Source: Rubellimicrobium arenae
GTDB lineage: Bacteria; Pseudomonadota; Alphaproteobacteria; Rhodobacterales; Rhodobacteraceae
Length of the DNA: 64,000 bases
NCBI RefSeq assembly: GCF_017916295.1
Contig: NZ_JAFMSS010000003.1
Span: 62,001-126,000 of the forward strand
Direction of reading: 5' to 3'
The position numbers were made by a program, and so were the translations under genes. The notes under the pieces are model-generated. The model made no database searches. It saw only the letters and a list, made by a program, of their open reading frames with translations, and had not been told where the DNA came from. The stretch's first letter is position 1. Every line of letters begins with the position of its first letter. Positions 33,087-41,476 of this stretch are shown piece after piece.

Positions 33087-35633
33087 ATGGAGTTTGTTCT
33101 TGGCACGGACCAGGCCGACGTGCTGGTGGGCATCGACAGTTCCCAGATCAATGGCATTGGCGGCGACGACTCGATCCTGGGCGGAGTAGGGCGCAGTTAC
33201 CTGTTTGGGGGCGATGGAAACGACCGGATCAAAGGCGGCGGCGGTTCGGGCTATATGGAGGGTGGCGCCGGGGACGATTGGATCTTTGCCGACAACAGAG
33301 ACGGGCAGCGGGCTACGCTATTCGGCGACACAGGCAACGACACGCTGATCGGAGGGTTTGGGAACACCTCTCTCTATGGGGGCGACGGCAATGACACTCT
33401 GCACGGCTCGACCTGGCCCAATATCCTGGACGCTGGAACAGGGTCGGACACCGTGGTCGGCGGCAACTGGACCGATCAGATCGTCCTCGGAGATATGGAT
33501 GCCACAGACAGCATCGACGGCCGGGCCGGCAAGGACTTCCTGACTGTCGTCAAAGTCATCAAGACCCCGACGAACCTGGAGTTCCGGGAAGGCAATCTCA
33601 GCTGGAACGGTCACACCATTGCCTGGAACATCGAGGGCCTCACCTTGGCGACGGGGTCCGGGAACGACGTGCTAATCCTGGAATGGGGATCCCGTAGCGA
33701 ATGGGGGCACGCCAACGCGGTTCACACCGGAGCCGGAAATGACCGGATCGAGGGCAACGCCAGCGCCGTGCTCTATGCCGTGGGCGAGGCGGGCGACGAC
33801 ATCCTCAGCGGGGCCGGCACCCTGATCGGAGCGGTGGGACATGACACGCTGACGCTCCTGGCCGGCGGCGGAACAGCCAGCGGCAACACGGGGCGTGATA
33901 CGCTGATCGGCTCCAACGGACGTGACGTCCTGAACGGTGGGTCAGGGGACGACAGCCTGTCGGGCCAGGGTGGGGCGGACAGGATCGACGCCGGCTCCGG
34001 GCATGACACCGTCGCAGCGGGCGACGGCAACGATACCGTGCAGTTCGATGACTGGAGCCCGGAGGACAGGGCCGACGGCGGCGCGGGCAGCGATACGCTT
34101 TGGCTGTCCGGGTCCGACGCGAACGATGTGGTCGACCTGCGGCCCGTCGCGGGCGTCGTGACCGGCTTCGAACAGATCCTCTTCAACGCCGGAAAGGGGG
34201 ACGACATCCTCTTGGGCGGCGAGATGTCGAACCTCGGGGGCGGTGACGGCAACGATACCATCACCCTGGGCGACAACGGCGGCACGGCCCGGGGCGACTC
34301 GGGCCGCGACACACTGTTCGGTGGCTCGGGGCACGACAGCCTTGAGGGCGGATGGGGGGCCGACACGCTCGACGGCGGGGCGGGGGCGGACAGCCTGAAC
34401 GGGGGGCCCGGGTCGGACCTGTATATCGTCGACCAGGCCGGCGACGTGGTCTGGGATAATGGTTCCGGAGATCGGGACGTGGTCCTGTCACCGCTCGACT
34501 GGACACTGAGCGACTACATCGAGGAGCTTCGGCTCGTGGGCGCGGCCGTCCAAGGAACCGGCAACCGGGAGGATAACTGGATCCTCGGGACGGATTTCGC
34601 CAACACCCTCGTCGGACGTGGCGGAATCGATCACCTGATCGGGATGGGCGGCAACGATCACCTGACCGGGGAGGACATTGGCGACCGGCTTGAAGGTGGA
34701 ACGGGCGACGACCAGTATGCCGTGACCTCCTACGGAGTGGATATCATCGAGGCCGCCGGCGCCGGCATCGACAATGTCGTCGCCACCGTCGGCGTCATTC
34801 TGGATCCCAACCTTGAAAACCTCGTCCTGACGACGGGCAGCCGCGCCGTCTCGGGCAGGGGCAACGACTCGGACAACCGCATCACCGGGAACGAGCGCCG
34901 GAATTATCTCTCCGGCGAGGCGGGCAACGACCACCTGAGCGGCATGGACGGCAACGACGTCCTGGACGGCGGCCTTGGGGCGGACAGGATGGTCGGGGGA
35001 ACCGGGAACGACAAGTATGTCGTCGACAGTGCAAAGGACATCATCTCCGAAGCCCCGGATGATGGCATCGACACGGTCCTGAGCTACGTCGACTTCAGTC
35101 TGAACGACCGTCTCGAGCGCCTGACTCTCGTCGGGACCGCGGACATCGCAGGCAACGGCAATGGTCAGGCCAACACCCTCCTGGGCAACAAGGGCGCGAA
35201 CACGCTCCGGGGTCTTGGGGGGAACGACCGCATCGGGGCCGGACGCGGCGCCGACACCCTATGGGGCGGCGACGGCAACGACCGCCTCATGGGCGAATGG
35301 GGCAACGACACCATCTGGGGCGGCAGCGGCAACGACCGGATCTTCGGCGGCTCGGGACGTGACCTGCTCTACGGCGGCAGCGGCGCCGACCGGTTTCTCC
35401 TCCAGGGTGGCCACGCCATCGTGGCGGACTTCGAAAAGGGCATCGACCGGATCGTCCTCAGCGCGGAGCTTTGGCCCACGACCGAGGCCCCGTCCATCAC
35501 CAGCCTGATGAGCCACGGTCGCATCGTCGGCGGAAACGCCGTGTTCGAGTTGGATGAAAGCCGCGTGCTGACCGTGCTCGGCGTGACCGATCTGGACGAC
35601 CTGCGGGGCGATCTCGACTGGAACTGGTTCTAG
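33087..35633 (+). CDS. RTX-type calcium-binding repeat protein (probably type I secreted)
   Basis: The 848-residue product is made almost wholly of glycine/aspartate-rich nonapeptide repeats (GGDGNDTLHG, GGSGDDSLSG, GGAGADSLNG, GGSGNDRIFG). They occur in several blocks separated by beta-rich spacers such as SDYIEELRLVGAAVQGTGN and LNDRLERLTLVGTADIAGNG. The last block (GGSGADRFLLQGGHAIVADF) resembles the M10-serralysin C-terminal region, and the end DDLRGDLDWNWF could act as a type I secretion signal. No catalytic domain is seen. ATG 33087 has GAGAGG upstream. No HlyB/HlyD/TolC genes are adjacent. Likely extracellular or surface-bound. Confidence 0.88.
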   Translation: MEFVLGTDQADVLVGIDSSQINGIGGDDSILGGVGRSYLFGGDGNDRIKGGGGSGYMEGGAGDDWIFADNRDGQRATLFGDTGNDTLIGGFGNTSLYGGDGNDTLHGSTWPNILDAGTGSDTVVGGNWTDQIVLGDMDATDSIDGRAGKDFLTVVKVIKTPTNLEFREGNLSWNGHTIAWNIEGLTLATGSGNDVLILEWGSRSEWGHANAVHTGAGNDRIEGNASAVLYAVGEAGDDILSGAGTLIGAVGHDTLTLLAGGGTASGNTGRDTLIGSNGRDVLNGGSGDDSLSGQGGADRIDAGSGHDTVAAGDGNDTVQFDDWSPEDRADGGAGSDTLWLSGSDANDVVDLRPVAGVVTGFEQILFNAGKGDDILLGGEMSNLGGGDGNDTITLGDNGGTARGDSGRDTLFGGSGHDSLEGGWGADTLDGGAGADSLNGGPGSDLYIVDQAGDVVWDNGSGDRDVVLSPLDWTLSDYIEELRLVGAAVQGTGNREDNWILGTDFANTLVGRGGIDHLIGMGGNDHLTGEDIGDRLEGGTGDDQYAVTSYGVDIIEAAGAGIDNVVATVGVILDPNLENLVLTTGSRAVSGRGNDSDNRITGNERRNYLSGEAGNDHLSGMDGNDVLDGGLGADRMVGGTGNDKYVVDSAKDIISEAPDDGIDTVLSYVDFSLNDRLERLTLVGTADIAGNGNGQANTLLGNKGANTLRGLGGNDRIGAGRGADTLWGGDGNDRLMGEWGNDTIWGGSGNDRIFGGSGRDLLYGGSGADRFLLQGGHAIVADFEKGIDRIVLSAELWPTTEAPSITSLMSHGRIVGGNAVFELDESRVLTVLGVTDLDDLRGDLDWNWF

Positions 35634-35636
35634 GGG

Positions 35637-37463
35637 TCAGCCTTCGGCCTTCTCGGCCAGCAGGAGCCATTCCTCCTCGGCGGCGTCGAGCGCCGCCTGC
35701 CGGTCGGTCATCATCTCGGTCGCCTTCCGGAACTTCACTGGCTCGCGGACGAACAGGTCGGGATCGGCCAGAAGCGTCGACAGCTTCGCGATCTCGGCCG
35801 CGAGGCGGTCGATCTCGGCCGGGAGCATGTCGAGCCGATGCTTCTCCGTGAAGCTGAGGCCGGACTTGCGGGGCGCAGCCGCCGGCACGGCACGCTCGGC
35901 CGGACGGGAGACCGGGGGCGAAGGCTCGACCGCGGTCGTCCGGAGGCCCAGGGGCTCACCGCCGCGCTGGGCCATCATGTCCGTCCATCCGCCCGCATAA
36001 GGAGTGACGCGTCCGTCGCCTTCCATGGCGATCGTCAGGGTCGCCACGCGGTCGAGGAAGTCGCGGTCATGGCTGACGAGGAGCACGGTGCCATCATAGT
36101 CGCCTAGCACCTCCTGCAGGAGGTCGAGCGTCTCGATGTCGAGGTCGTTCGTCGGCTCGTCGAGCACCAGCAGGTTCGAGGGCTTGGCCATGATCCGGGC
36201 CAGCAGCAGGCGGGCCTTCTCGCCGCCGGACAGGGACTTGATGGGGGCACGGGCCTGGGCCTCCTGGAACAGGAAGTCCTTGAGGTAGGCCACGACGTGC
36301 TTGGGCGCGCCGCGCACCATCACCTGATCCGACCGCCCCGCCTTGAGGTCCGGATCGGAGGCCAGCGCGTCCCAGAGCGTCATCTCCGGGTCGAGGGTCG
36401 AGCGGGTCTGGTCCAGTACCGCGACCTCCAGGTTCGTCCCAAGGGTCACGCTGCCCTGGTCGGGATCGAGCTGCCCCAGGAGGAGCTTCACCAGCGTGGT
36501 CTTGCCTGCGCCGTTCGGTCCCACGATGGCCAGCCGGTCGCCGCGCTGGACCGTCAGATCGAGGTTCCTGACGATCGCGCGGTCGCCGAATCCCTTGGTG
36601 AGGCCCTTGGCCAGTATGACCCGCTTGCCGCTGACCGGACCCGACTCCATGGCAAAGGCGGCCGTTCCCTGCCGGCGGATCTGGTTGCGCCGCTCGTCAC
36701 GCATGGTCTCGAGAGCACGCACCCGGCCCATGTTGCGCTTGCGCCGGGCCGAGATCCCCTCGACCGCCCATTTGGCCTCGACCTTGATCTTCTGGTCGAG
36801 CTTGTGCCGGGCGAGGTCCTCGTCCTCCCAGACCTTGTCCCGCCAGGATTCGAAGTCCTGGAACCCACGGTCCTGCCGCCGCACCTCCCCCCGGTCGATC
36901 CAGAGCGTGCCCCGGGTCAGGTTCCGCAGGACGGCCCGGTCGTGCGAGATGAGGACATAGGCCGACCGCGTCTCGGCGAGCTGGCGCTCCAGCCACTCGA
37001 TGGCCGCGATATCGAGGTGGTTCGTGGGCTCGTCCAGGAGCATGAGTTCGGGCGCCTCGGCCATCAACCGCGCGAGGGCGGCGCGGCGGCGCTCCCCCCC
37101 CGAGGCCTTGGCGGTGTCGCGCGCGGGGTCGAAGCCCAGCCCCTCGGCCGCCATCGCGACCCGATACTCCTCTCCGGGGGCCAGCCCGGCACTGGCGTAG
37201 TCGCCCAGCGTGGCAAAGCCCGACAGGTCCGGATCCTGCTCCATGTAGCCGACGCGGGTGCCCGGGGCGGTGGCGCGGAGCCCGCGATCCGCCTCGACGA
37301 TGCCGGCCATCACCTTCATGAGGGTCGACTTGCCCGAGCCGTTTCGGCCCACGAGGGCGATGCGATCCCCCTCCTGCACGGCCAGGGAAAGGCCGTCGAA
37401 GACAGGGTCTCCGCCGAAGGTGAGGGAAATGTCGGAAAGCTGGAGAAGAGGTGCGCGCGCCAT
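35637..37463 (-). CDS. ABC-F family ATPase (Uup-like)
   Basis: The 608-residue soluble protein has two ABC domains: Walker A GRNGSGKST and GPNGAGKTT, signatures ASGGERRRAALARLM and LSGGEKARLLLARIM, and Walker B ELMLLDEPTNHLDI and NLLVLDEPTNDLDI. Between them is the charged linker of ABC-F proteins. The C-terminal ~75 residues form a coiled coil (LPAEIDRLAAEIAKL) like Uup. Such proteins act on ribosomes or DNA, not in transport. It is convergent with the RTX gene (3-bp gap). Confidence 0.9.
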   Translation of the reverse strand: MARAPLLQLSDISLTFGGDPVFDGLSLAVQEGDRIALVGRNGSGKSTLMKVMAGIVEADRGLRATAPGTRVGYMEQDPDLSGFATLGDYASAGLAPGEEYRVAMAAEGLGFDPARDTAKASGGERRRAALARLMAEAPELMLLDEPTNHLDIAAIEWLERQLAETRSAYVLISHDRAVLRNLTRGTLWIDRGEVRRQDRGFQDFESWRDKVWEDEDLARHKLDQKIKVEAKWAVEGISARRKRNMGRVRALETMRDERRNQIRRQGTAAFAMESGPVSGKRVILAKGLTKGFGDRAIVRNLDLTVQRGDRLAIVGPNGAGKTTLVKLLLGQLDPDQGSVTLGTNLEVAVLDQTRSTLDPEMTLWDALASDPDLKAGRSDQVMVRGAPKHVVAYLKDFLFQEAQARAPIKSLSGGEKARLLLARIMAKPSNLLVLDEPTNDLDIETLDLLQEVLGDYDGTVLLVSHDRDFLDRVATLTIAMEGDGRVTPYAGGWTDMMAQRGGEPLGLRTTAVEPSPPVSRPAERAVPAAAPRKSGLSFTEKHRLDMLPAEIDRLAAEIAKLSTLLADPDLFVREPVKFRKATEMMTDRQAALDAAEEEWLLLAEKAEG

Positions 37464-37494
37464 GGCCGCGACCTATGGGGCGCAGGCCACCGCG

Positions 37495-38259
37495 TCAACC
37501 AAGGTGCGGCGCCCTGGCGCGGAGCGCGTGCCGACGAGGCGGCGGTATCCGCGCCGGATCCAGCATCGCCAGCAGATCGAGCGTGCCCGCAGCCCGGTTC
37601 ACGACCGCACGGTCCGCCACGCAACCGCCATGGCCGAGCAAGCCTCGCAGGACCGGGGGCAGCCCCCTGAGCCCCGCGACCCGGTCCGGGCGGCCCTCCA
37701 GCGCCTCGAGGCGAATAGATTCGGCTGCGAGAGGCGGAGGGCACTGGCCCTCGGGAGCCACGTGCGACGCCCGCAGCAGGGCAAAGGGATGGCGATGCGG
37801 CTGGGGGTCCGTCCCTTCGAACGAACACAGGCCGACCAAGAGCCTCGCCTCCATGCGGTCGAGCAGTGCCATCAGGGCGGCCCAGGCCACGCCCAGCACG
37901 TCGGATTCGGCCGCGTCGGGATGGACACAGAAGCCGGCCATCTCGGCAACCGGGCCGTCGCTCGACAGGAACTGGCCGAGATCGTACGACAACGTGGCGC
38001 GGGACCGGGCCGGATCGGGGCCGATCTGCCGGAGACGGAAGCATCCGGCCAGCGCCTCGTCGGCATCTTCGATGAGAACATGCGTCCAGTCCGGGTCCCG
38101 GCTGTCCTCCGGGGTGGCCTGACGCGCGAACCGGCCCCGCATGGCGACCCGGCACAGATGGTGCAAGGCCTCGGCCAGCATGATCTGCTGCGGCAGGGAC
38201 GCCAGCTTGGCTCGGTAGCGCGCCGGCGTCGCCGGTCCGGGGCGCAGCGGGGTCGTCAT
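37495..38259 (-). CDS. GNAT-fold acyltransferase, OlsB-like (ornithine lipid synthesis family)
   Basis: The 254-residue product has the layout of the hemolysin-like/OlsB acyltransferases. An arginine/aspartate-rich N-terminus leads to DWTHVLIEDADEALAGCFRL, then AEMAGFCVHPDAAESDVLGV, ARLLVGLCSFEGTD and a C-terminal RLEALEGRP...LPPVLRGLLGHGG segment ending in LAMLDPARIPPPRRHAL. OlsB adds a 3-hydroxyacyl chain to ornithine for ornithine lipids. Only family resemblance supports that; there is no olsA next to it. Confidence 0.78.
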   Translation of the reverse strand: MTTPLRPGPATPARYRAKLASLPQQIMLAEALHHLCRVAMRGRFARQATPEDSRDPDWTHVLIEDADEALAGCFRLRQIGPDPARSRATLSYDLGQFLSSDGPVAEMAGFCVHPDAAESDVLGVAWAALMALLDRMEARLLVGLCSFEGTDPQPHRHPFALLRASHVAPEGQCPPPLAAESIRLEALEGRPDRVAGLRGLPPVLRGLLGHGGCVADRAVVNRAAGTLDLLAMLDPARIPPPRRHALRARAPHLG

Positions 38260-38346
38260 CGCCGTTCATTCCAGATTCGCCGGGCTTGGCCCGCCCTCGC
38301 CCAGTTCCTACATCGGTACCGAGTTGCGAAAGGACCGAGAACCCCG

Positions 38347-38742
38347 ATGGACAAAATCACGAAGACTGATGCCGAATGGCGCGAGGAGCTCTCGCCCGAG
38401 GCCTACCGCATCATGCGGCAGCACGGGACCGAGCGGCCCTTCAGCCATGACAGCTTCCCGAAAGCGTCCGGCATCTTCCACTGCGCCGCCTGTGGCCAGC
38501 CGCTGTTCGATTCGGACACCAAGTTCGAGAGCGGCTCGGGGTGGCCGTCCTTCTACGAGCCCGCGACCGAGGAGGCCGTCGGGGAAACCGTGGACCGTTC
38601 GCACGGGATGGTACGGACGGAGGTGCACTGCAACCGTTGCGCGTCCCACCTCGGGCATGTCTTCCCGGACGGGCCGAATCCCACCGGACTGCGCTACTGC
38701 ATCAATGGAGCGGCATTGACCTTCGAACCCGACCAGGGCTGA
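38347..38742 (+). CDS. msrB: Peptide-methionine (R)-S-oxide reductase
   Basis: The 131-residue MsrB has zinc-binding cysteine pairs in FHCAACGQPLFD and VHCNRCASHLGHVFPDG, the substrate loop FESGSGWPSFYEP, and the catalytic cysteine in LRYCINGAALTF. It repairs oxidised methionine (R-sulfoxide) in proteins. ATG 38347 gives the canonical start MDKITKTDAEWR. It is a single gene, divergent from the OlsB-like gene. Confidence 0.96.
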   Translation: MDKITKTDAEWREELSPEAYRIMRQHGTERPFSHDSFPKASGIFHCAACGQPLFDSDTKFESGSGWPSFYEPATEEAVGETVDRSHGMVRTEVHCNRCASHLGHVFPDGPNPTGLRYCINGAALTFEPDQG

Positions 38743-38875
38743 CCGACCATTCCGGTCCGCCCCACCCGGTTTCGCGCGGCACAGAGGCTTGGTCCGGCGG
38801 CGGATTGGGGACAGGACGGGCGGGCCAGGAAGGTCCGCCCTCCTTGGGTCCAGGGGCCGCGGCCAGGCGGTCCTG

Positions 38876-39325
38876 CTACTCGTCCCCGCCGAGCAGCGTT
38901 CCCGAATCGAAGCGGCCCAGGTTTCCAAGGATCTGGTTGATGAAGGTGCGGTCGGCGAAGATCCCGGACGTGACGCGACGCGACAGCGGCACGACCCGCC
39001 CCTGCTCCAACCCGAACCGCTCGATGTTGCCGAGCGTCCCGTTCGGCGCAAAGGAGATGGCAAGGACCTGCCGGTCCACCTCCTGCGGGGCCCGCGCCCC
39101 GAACTGCTCGAACCGGCTTTGGACGTAGTAGAGCGTATCGTCCCCCACGAGACCTGTCGTGGTGGGCCGCCCAACCGCCGCGATGACGCTGTCCCTGGTG
39201 TCGACCCCCACCGTCAAAGCCGACAGGGTCGTCTCGGTCGGCACATACCCATGATACCGGATCAGGGGCGAGCAGGCCTGCAGCAGGAGCGCCACCATCA
39301 CGGCGCCGGCCAAACTCCTCCGCAT
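38876..39325 (-). CDS. bamE: Outer membrane assembly lipoprotein BamE (SmpA/OmlA)
   Basis: The 149-residue lipoprotein has a lipobox VALLLQACSP (Cys18). The SmpA/OmlA fold follows: HGYVPTETTLSALTVGVDTR, DSVIAAVGRPTTTGLVGDDT, LYYVQSRFEQFG, then VLAISFAPNGTLGNIERFGL. BamE supports the BamA beta-barrel insertion complex at the inner face of the outer membrane. It is divergent from yceD, the common alphaproteobacterial arrangement. Confidence 0.92.
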   Translation of the reverse strand: MRRSLAGAVMVALLLQACSPLIRYHGYVPTETTLSALTVGVDTRDSVIAAVGRPTTTGLVGDDTLYYVQSRFEQFGARAPQEVDRQVLAISFAPNGTLGNIERFGLEQGRVVPLSRRVTSGIFADRTFINQILGNLGRFDSGTLLGGDE

Positions 39326-39407
39326 CGATGCCCCCTTGCCTTGCCTTTAGACGCCTCATATCGCGGCTTAGGGCATGGTGCGAGCCCCTTCAAGAAAGGA
39401 TGCGCCC

Positions 39408-39950
39408 GTGAGCGACCCCACTCCCCTTCCCCGCCACATCATCCGCCTGGCCGAATCCGGCCATCGCCAGTCGATTCGGTTCACCCTGAGCCCCGAAGCC
39501 GAGGAGCGGGCCCGGATCGCCCGACACCTCGACATCCTTGGGGTGAAGAAGCTGCGGTTCGAAGGGCAGCTCGTCCCGCAGGGCCGGCAGGACTGGCAAC
39601 TGGAGGGTCAGCTCGGTGCGACCGTCGTCCAGGAATGCGTGGTGACGCTCGAGCCGGTTTCGAGCCGCATCGACGAGCCTGTCCAGCGCCGTTACCTGGC
39701 AAACATGGACGAGCCGGACATGGGCGAATCCGAGATGCCCGAGGATGACACCGCCGAGCCGCTGCCGCAGGCTCTCGACCTCGTGGAGGTCATGGTGGAG
39801 GCCTTGGCGCTGGCGCTGCCCCCCTATCCACGGGCCTCAGGCGTCGAGTTGGGCGAGGTCGTCGTGACCGAGCCGGACGCGCAGCCCCTGACCGAGGAAC
39901 GGGCCAAGCCGTTCTCGGGCCTCAGGGACGTGCTGAAACCCAAGGAATAG
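39408..39950 (+). CDS. YceD family protein (DUF177), linked to rpmF
   Basis: The 180-residue product has the family core (LRFEGQLVPQGRQDWQLEGQ; VVQECVVTLEPVSSRIDEP) and an acidic segment EPDMGESEMPEDDTAEPL before VEALALALPPYPRASG. YceD/Duf177 proteins affect 23S rRNA accumulation and ribosome assembly and are usually next to rpmF, as here. I chose GTG 39408 because AGAAAGGA lies 7 nt upstream; an ATG at 39375 would add 11 residues and has no ribosome-binding site. Confidence 0.88.
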   Translation: MSDPTPLPRHIIRLAESGHRQSIRFTLSPEAEERARIARHLDILGVKKLRFEGQLVPQGRQDWQLEGQLGATVVQECVVTLEPVSSRIDEPVQRRYLANMDEPDMGESEMPEDDTAEPLPQALDLVEVMVEALALALPPYPRASGVELGEVVVTEPDAQPLTEERAKPFSGLRDVLKPKE

Positions 39951-39961
39951 CGCCGAAAGGG

Positions 39962-39989
39962 TTGCGGACCGTGCGGAATCCGCTATGTT
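39962..39989 (+). promoter_or_regulatory. Sigma-70-like promoter candidate upstream of rpmF
   Basis: TTGCGG (39962-39967), a 16-bp spacer and TATGTT (39984-39989) lie just after yceD and would give rpmF a leader of about 115 nt. Confidence 0.4.
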
Positions 39990-40014
39990 CGCGGCCTTCC
40001 GCCGAGGCTCGACA

Positions 40015-40048
40015 TTCCGGCGGGGAGGCATTATTGCCGCCCCCGGAA
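40015..40048 (+). promoter_or_regulatory. Stem-loop in the rpmF leader
   Basis: TTCCGG at 40015-40020 pairs with CCGGAA at 40043-40048, and the inner strands (GGGG..GGCA with TGCC..CCCC) pair imperfectly around a small A/T loop. It lies between the promoter candidate and rpmF, where an autoregulatory ribosomal-protein site could be. Confidence 0.35.
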
Positions 40049-40112
40049 ACGCGAGCTTTCGCTCAACGATCACCTTGGGCCATGTGCCCTGCCAGAACGC
40101 CGAGGTTGTGAC

Positions 40113-40319
40113 ATGGCCGTCCCGCAGAACAAAGTCTCCAAGTCCCGCCGCAACATGCGCCGCGCGCATGATTTCGTGGTCGCCGCGAACCCCAACGAAT
40201 GCTCGAACTGCGGCGAGCTGAAGCGCCCGCACCATGTCTGCCCGTCCTGCGGCCACTACGACTCGCGCGAGGTCGTCGCCCTGGCGAACACGGTCGACCT
40301 CGACGAGGACGCGGCCTAA
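40113..40319 (+). CDS. rpmF: Ribosomal protein bL32
   Basis: The 68-residue large-subunit protein has the typical start MAVPQNKVSKSRRNMRRAHD and a zinc ribbon of two cysteine pairs (CSNCGELKRPHHVCPSCGHY). The length is slightly above the usual 57-62 because of an acidic tail (NTVDLDEDAA), common in Rhodobacterales. It lies between yceD and plsX, a highly conserved order. Confidence 0.98.
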   Translation: MAVPQNKVSKSRRNMRRAHDFVVAANPNECSNCGELKRPHHVCPSCGHYDSREVVALANTVDLDEDAA

Positions 40320-40340
40320 GCGCCCGCTTCCTGACCCGCG

Positions 40341-41471
40341 ATGACCGACCTTCGTCCGTCCAGCGGGACCGAACCGCCGCGCGCCGGCGGTTCGGTCATT
40401 TCGTTGGACGCGATGGGCGGGGACAAGGGACCCGAGGTCGTGGTCGCTGGGTTGTCGCGGTTCTTGGACAGGCAGCCGGACGCCCGGGTTCTGCTCCATG
40501 GACCCGAAGGGATTCTGAATCCCCTGGTCAGGGACCTTGGCTCTCGCGTGGAGGTCGTGCACGCCCCCGAGGCAGTCGCCATGACCGATAAGCCGTCGCA
40601 GGTCATGCGCAACGGCAAGGACACGTCCATGTGGTCCGCCGTCGAGGCGGTCCGGGATGGTGCCGCCCAGGCGATCGTGTCCTGCGGCAACACCGGGGCG
40701 CTGATGGCAGTGTCCATGTTGCGCCTTCGCAAGTTGCCGGGGGTGAACCGTCCTGCCATCGCATGCCTTTGGCCCTCGCGGAGCCCGGCCGGGTTCAACG
40801 TCATGCTCGACGTGGGGGCGGATATCCGCGCCGACGCCGAGGACCTGCTGCTCTATGCCTTGATGGGGACCTCCTACGCGCGTCAAGGCCTTGGCATTCG
40901 GCGGCCGAGGGTGGGGCTCCTGAATGTCGGGACCGAGGAGCACAAGGGCCGGCAGGAACTCAAGGACGCGCAGGAGCTGATCGCCGGCGCGACCGAGCGG
41001 GGCGAGTTCGACTTCGTGGGCTTCGTCGAAGGCGGGGACATTCCCTCCGACCGGGTCGACGTGATCGTGACGGACGGCTTTACGGGAAACGTCGCCCTCA
41101 AGACCGGCGAGGGGACGGCCACGCTGATCTCGGGGCTGCTTCGCGAAGCTTTCGGCCGGACGCTCGTGAGCAAGATCGGGGGCCTCCTGTCCAAGTCCTC
41201 GCTCGAGGATTTCCGGCGCCGGATCGATCCGCGGCGCGTGAACGGGGGCGTGTTCCTGGGCCTGAACGGAACGGTGATCAAGAGCCATGGCTCCGCCGAC
41301 GCGACCGGCGTGGCGGCGGCCCTGGGATTGGCGCACAAACTGGGCACGGCTGGATTCGCGGGGCGGCTCGCGGCGCGGGTTGCGTCGGCGGTCGCGCTCG
41401 CTCAGGATGGGGCCTCGGAGGACGGGGGATCAACTCCCGCCCGCGGCGCCGAGGCGCCGGAGGAGCGGTAG
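40341..41471 (+). CDS. plsX: Phosphate acyltransferase PlsX
   Basis: The 376-residue enzyme makes acyl-phosphate from acyl-ACP for phospholipid synthesis. Landmarks are ISLDAMGGDKGPEVVVAG, MSMLRLRKLPGVNRPAIACL-type IVSCGNTGALMAVS, GLLNVGTEEHKGRQEL and VIVTDGFTGNVALKTGEG. No ribosome-binding site is seen before ATG 40341, and the first ~17 codons contain a perfect 13-bp hairpin, so the true start may lie closer to ISLDAMGGD. The tail (PARGAEAPEER) is variable. fabH follows after 5 bp. Confidence 0.93.
   Translation: MTDLRPSSGTEPPRAGGSVISLDAMGGDKGPEVVVAGLSRFLDRQPDARVLLHGPEGILNPLVRDLGSRVEVVHAPEAVAMTDKPSQVMRNGKDTSMWSAVEAVRDGAAQAIVSCGNTGALMAVSMLRLRKLPGVNRPAIACLWPSRSPAGFNVMLDVGADIRADAEDLLLYALMGTSYARQGLGIRRPRVGLLNVGTEEHKGRQELKDAQELIAGATERGEFDFVGFVEGGDIPSDRVDVIVTDGFTGNVALKTGEGTATLISGLLREAFGRTLVSKIGGLLSKSSLEDFRRRIDPRRVNGGVFLGLNGTVIKSHGSADATGVAAALGLAHKLGTAGFAGRLAARVASAVALAQDGASEDGGSTPARGAEAPEER
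40367..40397 (+). promoter_or_regulatory. Perfect 13-bp hairpin in the first codons of plsX
   Basis: GACCGAACCGCCG (40367-40379) pairs fully with CGGCGGTTCGGTC (40385-40397) around a CGCGC loop, followed by ATTTCGTT. It lies about 50 bp after the rpmF stop. It could terminate or attenuate rpmF transcription, or block plsX translation. Confidence 0.6.
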
Positions 41472-41476
41472 CATAG

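Noticed and set aside
33087..35633. Repeated GGxGxD coding units as a DNA repeat array or CRISPR-like structure
   Set aside because: The similarity is at the protein level (RTX nonapeptides) with drifting codons; there are no constant-length direct repeats with unique spacers.
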